Shown in pieces: positions 8,057 through 16,971 of a stretch of 24,206 nt of DNA. This DNA is from Phaeoceros laevis (Eukaryota; Anthocerotophyta; Anthocerotopsida; Notothyladales). Positions within the stretch are counted from its first letter, which is position 1. Each line of letters begins with the position of its first letter. Where the stretch lies: positions 1-24,206 of the forward strand of contig JBNGIQ010007085.1 of assembly GCA_049999765.1 (NCBI GenBank), read 5' to 3'. The position numbers were made by a program, and so were the translations under genes. The notes under the pieces are model-generated. The model made no database searches. It was given only the letters and a program-made list of their open reading frames with translations, and was not told where the DNA came from.

Positions 8057-9910
8057 TTAGGAAAATCTGGGTGAACAAAAAAATTGAGACAAAATCTCAC
8101 CTAAGTTGCCAGGTTGCAAAATCTGGAATACGTCATAACACTCGACCGAAGGCCATCCCTTGGATTTGAGGTTCCAAGAGTCAGATGGGAAGTGGTAACC
8201 AATTAGAACAGTGTGCCTGGGAAGTACACCGCCATTGCGAGAGGAGCTAAGATGAAAAGCCAGCCACAGGGCGCTTCCCACTAAGGTGCCCCTGCGCAAA
8301 CTCAGCCTGTTCAACATCCTGCTCATCACCTCGTTCTCCAGTTTTATGGGCAAAAACGAGGTTAGAAACCACAGATTCATGGTAGTATCAAGCTCCCATA
8401 TTCCAAACCGTTGCGCTTTGCCCATGAGACCTTCTCCAACACAGAACAGTCTCTCAGAGTGGGCGAAGATGCCGTAGACGGATCTCAGTCCATCTAAGTT
8501 GGAGTAATCCACCCCTGGATGTTGGAGCCCTCGATAAGGAGGATAAAACAACCCCTGGAAAGATGTCTGACTAACAAACTTGCCAGTGGGCAGACTATGG
8601 ACATTCAGGACTCGCCCATCCATGGAGAAAAGCTGACCCTTGCAAATAGCATGTTCAGGCCACCTTCTGAGGTCCTCGTCACGCCCATCAGCCAGGCGCT
8701 TGAGGAGTGGACTTGGGCTAGTCAAGTGAATTACTTCCCAGCTATCCGAGCTGGAAGAGTAGATGCTGAGGGTCGCCTTTTGTTTGAACTTCCATAACAT
8801 AGAAGGGCGGGTGGACACCACGACAACCTTGAAGTTCCCGCTAATGTCCTTCCCCACCTCCAAAAGAACCCTCCAACTTCCTTCAAGCGTGCGCTGCTCA
8901 TAGCCATCGTTTACAACAGGCTCGGGAGGTAATTCCTTCCATGCCGCCGTCACAGGGTTGACAACGCAGAACTTCAACCCTACAACCGCTATACTGCGCC
9001 GGCTCTCAGCCGTGTGTGGATCACAATGCCTGTCTTGGCGGGTCGCTATCAAAGAAGCACTGGGTTCTTGGATCCCGCCGCCCTCTGCAGTGGTGTAGAT
9101 GCACACCAACCCACCCTGGACAACCATGGAAGAAACGCATGCCCGGAATCTGGCCGGCAAATAGCTCGCATCCACACGCAGCATCTCGAGGTTCCCTGTC
9201 TTCCCCCACAGCCAGAGGTCGGACCTGTGCAGGGGCCAACTCCGTGGCATGTGCTCCATGGCGCAGATGACAGAGTCCCCTGTTGGAGGCCTCGTCACGC
9301 TAGCACACAATTGCCTGAAAGCAAGGGAGGACAGCCGCTTCCGCCATGCCCTGCTGACAACCCGGAACCTGCACTGACTAGCCAACGGAGTCATGGCAAA
9401 CACCCTCTCCAGCACCTCCTCCGGCAGAAAAGCCCACATGGCTGTCATCTCCCTGCTCGTCGGACTTAGAGGCTCCTTGAGCTGGCCTTGCAACAGATAG
9501 AGCATGAAATGCTCCGGTTCCCACTCAGCGTCCGAGTCTGCATCGGACGATTCCGACGCAAAGGACGAACACCCTGAGTCGGAGTAGTCTGATGATCCCG
9601 AGTCCGAGCTACTACTGGGCATCTGAGGCATCCTGGGCATCGCCGGCTGTCCTGCGGCTTCCGCATCCGAGTAGTCTTCGTCCGAATTCGACACCGAGCT
9701 GCTTGACAAATCAAAATCCTCCAGCTGTGGTTCCCACTCTCCCCATGGTTGAAGCTCTCGCTCACCCCTGTGTGGTTCTGTCCCTCCATTGGATTCCTCG
9801 CTGGTGGAAGCTCCCGACGCATGTTGTGACTCCACCGGTGCCCCTATCGACTCCGGCTCCGATTCCGAGTCTGGCTCTGTGCCACTGAACGCTCCCGACG
9901 AGGATGCCAT
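8057..9910 (-). CDS. F-box protein with acidic N-terminus and kelch/FBA-like C-terminus
   Basis: Predicted substrate receptor of an SCF E3 ubiquitin ligase. Single open exon, 617 residues. I chose the ATG at 9910-9908 (context AACCATGGC); the longer open frame upstream begins only with TTG and abuts TTTGCAG, which could be the end of a 5'-UTR intron. Residues 1-130 are rich in Ser, Asp and Glu (for example SSSDSGSSDYSDSGCSSF), with many CK2-type sites. The F-box is at about 155-205 (FLPEEVLERVFAMTPLASQC, then RVVSRAWRKRL). The rest has hydrophobic beta-blade-like segments (LVCIYTTAEGG, KFCVVNPVTAAWKELPPEP, QKATLSIYSSSSDSWEVI, RLFCVGEGL, FGIWELD) typical of plant F-box associated or kelch-like regions. 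The substrate is unknown. The stop is TAA at 8059-8057. An AG|GTGAGA donor-like site occurs near the 3' end (about 8102), so an alternative C-terminus is possible. Confidence 0.9.
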   Translation of the reverse strand: MASSSGAFSGTEPDSESEPESIGAPVESQHASGASTSEESNGGTEPHRGERELQPWGEWEPQLEDFDLSSSSVSNSDEDYSDAEAAGQPAMPRMPQMPSSSSDSGSSDYSDSGCSSFASESSDADSDAEWEPEHFMLYLLQGQLKEPLSPTSREMTAMWAFLPEEVLERVFAMTPLASQCRFRVVSRAWRKRLSSLAFRQLCASVTRPPTGDSVICAMEHMPRSWPLHRSDLWLWGKTGNLEMLRVDASYLPARFRACVSSMVVQGGLVCIYTTAEGGGIQEPSASLIATRQDRHCDPHTAESRRSIAVVGLKFCVVNPVTAAWKELPPEPVVNDGYEQRTLEGSWRVLLEVGKDISGNFKVVVVSTRPSMLWKFKQKATLSIYSSSSDSWEVIHLTSPSPLLKRLADGRDEDLRRWPEHAICKGQLFSMDGRVLNVHSLPTGKFVSQTSFQGLFYPPYRGLQHPGVDYSNLDGLRSVYGIFAHSERLFCVGEGLMGKAQRFGIWELDTTMNLWFLTSFLPIKLENEVMSRMLNRLSLRRGTLVGSALWLAFHLSSSRNGGVLPRHTVLIGYHFPSDSWNLKSKGWPSVECYDVFQILQPGNLGEILSQFFCSPRFS

Positions 9911-10274
9911 GGTTCCGCAACTCGTAAGACTGCAGACCGCTCCGAACTTTCCCTGCAAAGAAAGCTACAGGCCAGGTGCTGACTGCTCAACTGCAGCACA
10001 TTCCCAGGTGGTAACAACACGCAGGACGTCCATTGGTGCAGCAACCAATTGCTCCTCCAACATGACCAAGGCCCACCAAACAGTCACTCCAAGACAGCCT
10101 GAGCAGGCTTTGGCGGGAGCAAGCTCTGCCCTAAACCTTGCTGAAAGCCCTTCTCCTCCGGTTCCCGGTGTGAACTCGAAATAGTGCTTCCCCAGCAAGG
10201 ATTCTGGAGGAGGTCATAAGCTCCCTGCGGGCTGGCTTCCGCAATTACGCAGGAGCTAGGGGTAACTCCTCGGA
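9911..10274. other. Upstream region of the F-box gene
   Basis: Holds the leader and promoter of the minus-strand F-box gene. The minus-strand sequence CTTTCTTTGCAG, ending at 9956, resembles a 3' splice site and may end a leader intron. No other gene was seen. Confidence 0.45.
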
Positions 10275-10810
10275 ACGACTGCTTTTCTTGCCTTTTCTCT
10301 TCACCAAACTAGTGGCAGCCCGACTCTGAAGAAGAAGAAACGCGCATTTCAAGTGAGGGTCTCGCAGCTCCCATTCACTGATTGCCTCCGTTCTCGACAC
10401 TTTGTGGTGAGCTCGCTTGCGGTGTTCATCGTTCAGAATCTTCAGATTGAGGAAAAATCAATTATTAATCACTGCCGTGCTTAACACTATTCTAGACTAG
10501 TTTATCTGGCGATGGCGGTAACGACGGGCGCACTTGGGCAGAAGCATACATGCAAAAGCAGCTTGTTCGATTTGAGCAAAGGTCTGCCCATGAAGATATT
10601 CCTTGTGCTTATAGGATTCTATCCAGTCTGCCCATGAAGATATTCCTTATGCTTGCAGGATTCCATCCAGCAAATTCCCTGGATACCGTCTTGGGCCAGA
10701 CTCGTGACTAGAATATGGCGAGCCGGCCAAGCCCTTATTACCTGGAAAGCCGGTTTCTCTACGACTTTGTGGGTGGATGCTTTCAAGCTATGCGGCTATT
10801 TGTTCAAACT
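10275..10810 (+). pseudogene. Decayed copy of the Ycf20-like gene
   Basis: Matches the intact gene at 16375-16971 in order: CTTGCCTTTTCTCTTC (transit-peptide exon, 10287), CGCAGCTCCCA (donor region), ATCGTTCAG and CAGATTGAGG (acceptor region), CTGGCGATGGCGGTAAC, GCAGCTTGTTCGA, CCCATGAAGATATTCCT, TTGGGCCAGAC, ACCTGGAAAGCCGGTTTCTC and GTGGATGCTTTCAAGCT. The start codon is gone and the N-terminal part has small indels. A 44-bp segment is duplicated. The stretch that encodes the central membrane part in the intact gene is deleted, and a TGA-TAG run follows the GGCCAGAC block. No full product can be made. Homology continues into the 3' flank (GAAGAGCTTCTAAACATGGC versus GAAGAGCTGCTAGACAAGGC). Confidence 0.88.
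10583..10670 (+). repeat. 44-bp tandem duplication inside the Ycf20-like pseudogene
   Basis: Units 10583-10626 and 10627-10670 differ at four positions. Each starts TCTGCCCATGAAGATATTCC and ends ATCCAG. The intact copy near 16715-16760 has one unit only. Confidence 0.9.
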
Positions 10811-11049
10811 GAGACAGTCCTCCTGCATGTCATTGAGGAGAAGCAGCTTAAGCAGCCCAACTAGAACAATTGCAAGTAGCAGTGCCGCTGCTCAGGAACA
10901 TGATAGAAGAGCTTCTAAACATGGCGGGCTCGTACGTGCACTATTGCAACACATGAACCCATCCCCATGCCTTCCCTGTGCAGGTTGTGACTCTTGAGAG
11001 TCCTGCGTTGGGGACCTGAACCTGATTACAGGATCAAAGTAACCACATG

Positions 11050-11320
11050 GACTACTTTTAAAACCAGAGTAGTTGCAAAATCCTGTTTCAAAGCTGTCTG
11101 ACAAAACCAGAAAAGAGCAGTTTAATCCCCCTAACTGTGACAACAAGAGCTGGAATAAACCCAAACAAGCGCTGTGCCCCAGAAGAAGAGATGCAAAAGG
11201 AATGCCGACAATGATATGTGATGAAACGCTGATGAATGTGTTCGGCAAGGTTGGTGTAACGCTTAGAAATAGCATCCATGCAGTTCAGAATCCTGCTCCG
11301 CTTGGCGACCTGAAAGCAGG
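11050..11320 (-). pseudogene. Decayed exon of a TVP38/DedA-family gene
   Basis: Corresponds to exon 3 plus flanking intron of the intact gene at 17665-17835. The acceptor and first codons are kept (CTTTCAG|GTCGCCAAGCGG on the minus strand, boundary 11310/11309). Recognisable codons continue as ACACCAACCTTGCCGAACAC and the region for VTVR. A 4-base insertion just after the ACTGCATG block shifts the frame, so LFLSVTPTLPNTF is read in a different frame from its start. Exons 1, 2 and 4 are absent nearby. Confidence 0.85.
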
Positions 11321-12309
11321 GAGAGGGGCGATAGGACTGCCTGGTACGTTAGAAACCTGTCCATGTGAAAGATACCTAAGGATGTGAGGACTGCACAATA
11401 TGCCTACCCCCATGTGTGCAAAGGAGCCCTTGGCAAGGGAGGACTAGAAAAAGATGATTATCTAGAGCAGTGGAAGAGGAGGTTCTGAGTTAGTTCAAGG
11501 ATGTCATTAGGAAAGAATGTCGCTAGAACAAGAGTGCAGTAGCATCTCTTGTGGCAGCTGATGATCTTATACCTACGAAGTTTTAGAAGAGAATACATGT
11601 GTTGGATTTCTGAAAGAGCATCCAATGAAAAAGGAGGTCTTGATCCACTCAAAGGCAGAAGGAAAATATGAAGGTGAGCACCTGCACAGTCCAAGGAGGG
11701 AAAATGCCTTCAGGAGGCATCCATATAAAGATGAAAGGATGGGTCGGAGCCAAAACGTATGCATGGAAAAAGCACACCAATCAGGGTCTTCATAAATACC
11801 TCCCAGAGTAGGCCAACAACCACATTCCTAGCAGTTCAAATCTAAGGGATTCATGACTATGCACAATCACAAACAACTTTCATAATGAGCAATGTTTTCA
11901 AAGTCCTGACCAGTCCAGTGGTCTAGTCAGAGTTCGGCGAACGTGAAAGCCTCAGTAAGGGGACAGCTGCAGGGAGGCGGAAATCACAGAACCTTGGCAT
12001 ATATAGTGAGGAGTTGTGGGCTAGAAAAGAATGACCGACCATGAAGGGTGCCTGGCCTGCCCTTTCCGCAGTTCCAGTGCCTGAAGACTTCTGGATGAGC
12101 ACTTGTTTGCTGCCAGAGGCACTGTCGCCTCACAACCGCCTCCTGCTAGTCAGCCGCCGCGTGAGGGAGCTCTGAAAGCCAGCAGAGAAATCTGGACACG
12201 TCCTGGCAGCGGGCAAATGTCCCCGGGCTCCGGTTCCCTACAACCGCAGCTGCAATCGCAGAGTCCTCCTCCAACCAGCAATGAGGCCACCTCTAACGCT
12301 CCGCAAGGC

Positions 12310-12324
12310 AACCCTAAACCCTAA
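12310..12324 (+). promoter_or_regulatory. Double telo-box (AACCCTAAACCCTAA)
   Basis: Two tandem plant telomere-type units. AAACCCTA telo-boxes are known plant promoter elements, and a single AAACCCTA also occurs at 19416-19423 upstream of the BLISTER-like start. Regulatory use here is inferred only. Confidence 0.4.
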
Positions 12325-12500
12325 TCTTTGAACCAGGATTCGGCACGTCCTCCCACATTGACAGCATCGCATGCAATCAGTACAGCTCCCTCCCATCGTG
12401 ACAAAATGGCAGCAGATCAGGCCTTCGCGCCGGCAGGCAGCCCCCCAGCAGGCGACGGCAGCCAGCAGGGCGCCGCGCCCTGCCAAAAGAAGATGCCGTA

Positions 12501-12575
12501 GGGTTGACATGCATAGGTTTGCGTGTGGATGCCCCGTAGACTGCTGCCTGTTGGGGTTGACATGCATGGATTTGC
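12501..12575 (+). promoter_or_regulatory. Two spaced W-box/RY composite elements
   Basis: GGGTTGACATGCAT occurs twice, at 12501-12514 and 12554-12567, with similar continuations (AGGTTTGCG and GGATTTGCG). Each joins a W-box core (TTGAC, WRKY sites) to an RY core (CATGCA, B3-domain sites); the second has the full CATGCATG palindrome. A further CATGCA lies at 12370-12375. They sit about 400-460 bp upstream of the beta-helix gene start codon. Confidence 0.5.
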
Positions 12576-12836
12576 GCGACAAAAGTGCGAGTGCGTCCAA
12601 GGAATTTGAAGGCTGGCGCGCTTGGGGAGACGTGATGTGGCCCACGATCGCGATCGGTTCCGCGAAAGATAGGATGGGATGTTGTGCCATTGTCATCACC
12701 GGCCCAGATCAGTCCGCCTTGAATGCCCAGGTCGCATCGCCTCCAATGCAGGGCAGTACAAAAGGCCCCCTTGAATGCATCCTCATTCAAACAGTCACTC
12801 GTCTCGAGTGCTCTGCATCGATCGGGGTCGACGACA

Positions 12837-12868
12837 CCTTTTTTTTTCCCTCTGCTTCTTCTCTCCCC
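12837..12868 (+). promoter_or_regulatory. Pyrimidine-rich patch upstream of the beta-helix gene
   Basis: Near-continuous C/T run (a poly-T followed by CCCTCTGCTTCTTCTCTCC), about 100 bp before the ATG at 12964. Such Y-patches are common in plant core promoters and leaders. No TATA box was evident. Confidence 0.35.
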
Positions 12869-12963
12869 GGCCGGCGCCGGCCTGCACCATCGATCGACAA
12901 GTGCAAGTAGCCAAGTAGCCTTCAGTGGCAATTGCAAGCAAGCAGGGCTTCCGGAGCAGCAAG

Positions 12964-14797
12964 ATGGCCAACTCCGGAACAGCCTGCTGCTTCCTGCTCC
13001 TCCTGGCGCTCGCTCCTCTAGCATGTGCAGGTGGGTGCAGGTCACACTGCTAAGCTTATCTAATCTTGAGCAAGCACCTTTGAGGGAGGCCAGGCAAGCC
13101 ATGCCATGCTCGTTTGTAGGGACAGTATACTTTTATTCATTCATTCGTTCATTCATCGTCCAATTGCAGGGCCGTGCACGACGCCCACCATCACAGTGAC
13201 GGCGAACTCGGCGGCGCAGATCGTGAGCAAGCGCCTGGCGCTCCTGCCGACGCAGGCGGTGAAGATCGACCTGCTCAACGACATCCAACTCACCTCCAGC
13301 CTCGTCTTCAACGCCAGCTTCGCGTGCACCATCCTCAACACCCGAGGCGGGGTGAAGCGCACCGTCTGGTCCGCGACCGACGCCTTCCCCGCCTTCCAAA
13401 TCCGCGACACCAACAACATCCTGGTGCAAAACGTGGGGTTCGCCATCGCCATCACCAACACCTCAGGCGAATGCCCCGTCGTCCTCCCGGAAGAAACCGG
13501 GCAGCCCTGCGGCGCCGTCTACATCCACAACTCGTGGGCGGTGCAGCTGGTGCAGGCGACGGTGCGCGGGCGCATCGACGTCTGCCGCTCCCCGCAGACC
13601 ACGCTCGACTGGCTGGACATCTCGTCGGCGTGGCCGGAGAAGGGCCTGGTCCAGATCCACCTCGTCGGCGGCGGCCCGGACCTCATCAAATCCGACGTCC
13701 TCGTCTCCAACTGCAACTTCACCGGCTCCCAGATCGGCCTGGTGATCGCCCGCGCCGGCGTGGGCGTCACGGTGCGCAACAACTTCTTCAAGAACCACTT
13801 CTTCACCGGGCTGCAGTGCGGCTGGGGCGTGAGCAACGTGGGCGACTGCATGCTCACATCCTTCCTGAACAACTACTTCCTCACCACGCCCGACTTCACC
13901 AGCCATGGCGACTCCTCGGCCATGTACTTCGGCACGCACTGGGTGAACCCCGGGAACTACCTCTCCTGCAACTACGCCAAGGGCGGCAGACAGTGCCTGT
14001 ACTTCGACTACGCCAGCAGCGGCATCAAGGTGGACGGCATGGTCTGTATCGGCGTGCCCTCCGGCTTGAAGCTCAACGCCGGCCACGCCAACGACATCAA
14101 TAGCTTCGTCACCGTGGGCGCCAGGCTCCCCGGCTGGTTCAGCTGCCAGAACTACTTCATCAACAACTGCAACCAGCCGTCGGGGCAGTACTGGGACGCC
14201 GCCAGACTGGCTTCCTTCAATTCGCCGCAGATCCAGACGGCCTACCCTTACCTCAACAACTTCTGCGACATCGCCACCTTCAATGGGGTGGACTGCAACC
14301 CGCCAGGGAGCGTGCCCGCCGACATCACCGGCAAGTGCAGCGGCATTCCCACAGGTGGGTCATTTGTGTCCGTCTCTCATTTTGTGTGTGAAGTTCCAGG
14401 AGAGGAGGTTGTTTTTTCTATCGGCTCGGCTCAGATGTCATGGATATGGGTGCTTGCAGGTAACAAGGCCAAGATTGTGATTGTGGATCCTGTGTCGAGA
14501 AACTTGCCGACGTACTTGAGCTGCCCCAACATCACGTCCGTCCCCAACCTCAACTCCTTGACCTGGGTGAGCACGACCAAGGGCTTGTCCGCCACCTACT
14601 TCAACAACGTCCTCAACGAGGACTACGGCGTTCCGGATCTGCTGGGCCCGCTGGCGCCCCTCAGGTTGCTCTACGGCACTGGCTTCAAGTCGTGCCCCAA
14701 GAGCAACAACGGGCCTCAGCCGGTTAAGCTCCTCTCCGACTACCTCCAGAAGTGGAACGTGGACCCCAACCCGGCGGTCGCGCTCCTGAATGGATGA
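12964..14797 (+). CDS. Secreted beta-helix (pectin-lyase-fold-like) protein
   Basis: Predicted extracellular or cell-wall protein of 529 residues; enzymatic activity unknown. Exons 12964-13030, 13170-14354 and 14460-14797 join in phase 1 at both junctions (the split codon gives Gly each time). Exon 1 is a signal peptide: MANSGTACCFLLLLALAPLA followed by CA, with likely cleavage before GPCTTP. The mature part has repeated short beta-strand turns with Asn ladders (TNNILVQNVGFAI, NCNFTGSQIGLVIARAG, VTVRNNFFKNHFF, SFLNNYFL), as in right-handed parallel beta-helices, plus many Cys and several N-glycosylation sequons. It ends GFKSCPKSN ... WNVDPNPAVALLNG. Codons are extremely GC-ending through exon 2, unlike neighbouring genes. 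I do not recognise a named family and see no clear catalytic motif. Open upstream frames (13106 on) read through intron 1. Confidence 0.85.
14355..14459 (+). other. Stop-free 105-bp intron 2 of the beta-helix gene
   Basis: Donor ACAG|GTGGGT and acceptor TGCTTGCAG|GTAAC. The intron is T-rich compared with the exons, has a length divisible by three and contains no in-frame stop, so retention would add 35 residues without truncation. Base composition argues that it is a true intron. Confidence 0.7.
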
Positions 14798-16374
14798 GTT
14801 CTTGAGTTGGATTGAATGTCATGCATTCAGTCATTTTTGGAGCTAGCTATAGCTGCTGGGGTGGGCATGCACCTATCTTGGGCAGCGTCGGTGATCGTTT
14901 TCCGCCTCCAGCAAGCAAGCAAGCAAGCAAACTATGTCTTGCTGCCTGGCTGGCTACTAGTGGTCGGCACATGTACAGAGGGAGGGAGGAGGGATTTGGG
15001 ATTAGGGGCTAGCCTGGTGGGTTGATAATTGTTGATTCCAAGTTTTAGGTAGCCAGCGACTGCAGATAGATGAATTGCTTGATTTGCAAGAGTTTGGTGT
15101 GCAGATTTATCCATTCTATAGCTAGCTTGCTAGGTTTGAACAAAGATTTGACAACATTCATTCATTTGGATTCTATGGTTGCTTGCAAATGCTATCACAA
15201 AAACATGTGGCAGCTTGGCAAAGCATATATATGTAATAACCTCCTCCCGGGAGGGACCTCAAGGTCTATTTTGAAACACATTCATGAAATGATTCTGGAA
15301 ATGGTGTCGTCCACCATTTCTTATTACAATTTTATCTTGTCACTTGAGATTGCTCTTGAAAGACTCCAGTTCCCATGCTAGGGGGAGCTGCTTACCACAA
15401 GATTTGTGTAAGAAACTTACATGAGTTCCTTTTCTTGTTACACTGCTTAGTGCTAGCTGGTATTTGCTGATTCTTCCAATACCTACTTCGGGTAAGGAAT
15501 GTCTTTGAGGGACAATGTACCGGTGAGTACCCGCTTGTACTGGTGGAGCAAGAAAAGAGGCGTGGGTTACAGCACCGCCCACTGTAGGAAAGATTTACTA
15601 GCGATGGGAAGATTCCGAATTGGGGAAAGAGCCTCCGACAAATTTATGAGCTGCCCATAAGTTTGTCCAAAGAAAAAGTCCCCTTGGACACTGTGTCAAC
15701 AGCAAGCGGTTACCAGTATATTTTGGGGGTGAAGTAAACTAGCTAGGGATGGTCTCACCTCATCCTGTGGATTCGTGCCTCCTATGAGGTTTGGCCAAAG
15801 AACGCTGGTGCTGAATTTAGGGGAGGCCTTGGCAAGTGTGGTAGTGCTTGAAGGGGCAGTTGGAGGCGTTTCTATGCGACAGAAACCGGCTGCGGATTCT
15901 TGAGCAACTACGTAGTCTACCTAGCCGGCCAATTCGATTCTTTGGCGGGCTCACCGGGAGTTGTTGCCCTAAAAAACACTTGTGCAGCAGTGAAACCCCT
16001 AGTCGAATGTGCCTACATGCAAGGAGCCATGCATCGAGCCTTCTAGCGACTTCCGATTTCCGTGAGTGAGAAGCAAAGGATTCCAATGAAGCTCTCCACA
16101 TTCATGCCGGAGAAGGTCATCAGCAACCCGCATGCTGGCTTGGGTAATGACAAAGGAGCCACTGGCTGTTGGTGCAGGGGCACTGCTCTGTTCGGAATAC
16201 ACAACATGAGGAATAGCATCATGGACCTAAGGCACCCACTACAAGACACACTTTTGCCTTGGAGCATCTGGCTAACACGGCGGAGCGCACGCTGCCAAGC
16301 ACCTGTTCCCGCAGGCCCAGACCTATTGCCATAGCTTCGCTTCACTAACGCTCGAGTTGGAGGAGCAACGGCAC
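14798..16374. other. Spacer of 1.6 kb, no gene supported
   Basis: Contains the 3' region of the beta-helix gene, an (AAGC)n run at about 14911-14930, a 12-bp palindrome CCTCCCGGGAGG at 15243-15254 and a TATATAT at about 15224. Short open frames on both strands show no motif. The right end should hold the promoter of the Ycf20-like gene. Confidence 0.5.
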
Positions 16375-16971
16375 ATGGCTGGAACTACTACTCCTCTTGC
16401 TGCCTTTTCTCTTCGCCACACTGGAAGCCTGACGTTGAAGTGTCGGCAACGAGTTCCTGCAGCTCCCAGGTCGGTGTATGTGTCTGTAATGGCTGAACTG
16501 CCCCTGCAAACCCCTCCCTCAATTTTTCACATCTTGTGGTGGTAATCGTTCAGATTGAGGCCTAGGAGACATCAACTGGGACTCATCACTGCTGCGCTCA
16601 ACACCGGGCCAAGTCCTTCTGGCGATGACGGTAACAGCAGGGCAACGCGGTTGGTCAGAATCATACAGAAGCGGCAAAGGCAGCTTGTTGAAAAGCTGAA
16701 TGATGTGCGCAAAGGTCTTCCTTTGAAGATATTCCTGCTGCTCCTAGGATTCTATTCGGCAAATGCCCTGGCTACAGTCTTGGGCCAGACGGGGGACTGG
16801 GATGTATTGGCTGCGGGTGTCATGGTTGCCGTGATCGAAGGTATTGGGTATGTCTTGTATCGAAAGCCTCCAGTAGGGCAAACGATTCTGTATTTGTTCA
16901 AGATGATAAATTACTGGAAAGCGGGCTTCTCCTTCGGCTTATTTGTGGATGCTTTCAAGCTTGGCAGCTAG
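16375..16971 (+). CDS. Ycf20-like (DUF565) chloroplast membrane protein
   Basis: Nuclear homologue of plastid/cyanobacterial Ycf20; Arabidopsis relatives affect non-photochemical quenching. Two exons: 16375-16469 (ATG 16375) and 16554-16971 (stop TAG), joined by an 84-bp GT-AG intron. The split codon AG|A gives Arg, for 170 residues. Residues 1 to about 50 are rich in Ser, Thr, Ala and basic residues with few acidic ones (MAGTTTPLAAFSLRHTGSLT), as in a chloroplast transit peptide. The conserved core follows: TRLVRIIQKRQRQLVEKLND, KGLPLKIFLLLLGFYSANAL, GQTGDWDVLAAGVMVAVIEG, then INYWKAGFSFGLFVDAFKLG. Two to three hydrophobic segments suggest a thylakoid or envelope membrane protein. A TTG at 16555 is not a start in a plant gene. 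Its 3' end faces the TVP38-type gene 442 bp away. A broken copy lies at 10275-10810. Confidence 0.92.

Larger units (their letters stand above)
11321..12963. other. Spacer and promoter region before the beta-helix gene
   Basis: No gene is supported in 11321-12100. From about 12100 the DNA becomes GC-rich. The frame at 12103-12324 (Pro/Gln/Ser-rich, begins only with TTG) and the long minus frame at 12377-13102 look like composition artefacts. Regulatory-looking sites in the last 650 bp are listed separately. Confidence 0.5.

Noticed and set aside
9911-9958. N-terminal extension of the F-box protein to 633 residues
   Set aside because: The extension begins with TTG and coincides with a likely 3' splice site; the ATG at 9910 has a good context.
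12103-12324. Pro/Gln-rich 73-codon frame that could be a transcription-regulator N-terminus
   Set aside because: It starts only with TTG, has no conserved motif, and ends in the telo-box sequence.
12377-13102. 241-codon minus-strand open frame opposite the beta-helix gene promoter
   Set aside because: It lies in GC-rich DNA where stops are rare, contains the W-box/RY repeats and a pyrimidine patch, overlaps exon 1 of the beta-helix gene and shows no domain.
13174-14103. 309-codon plus-strand frame and a 207-codon minus frame (13463-14086) within the beta-helix exon
   Set aside because: Shadow frames caused by the extreme GC bias at third positions; they read as Arg/His/Pro-rich or Val/Ala/Glu-rich low-complexity sequence.
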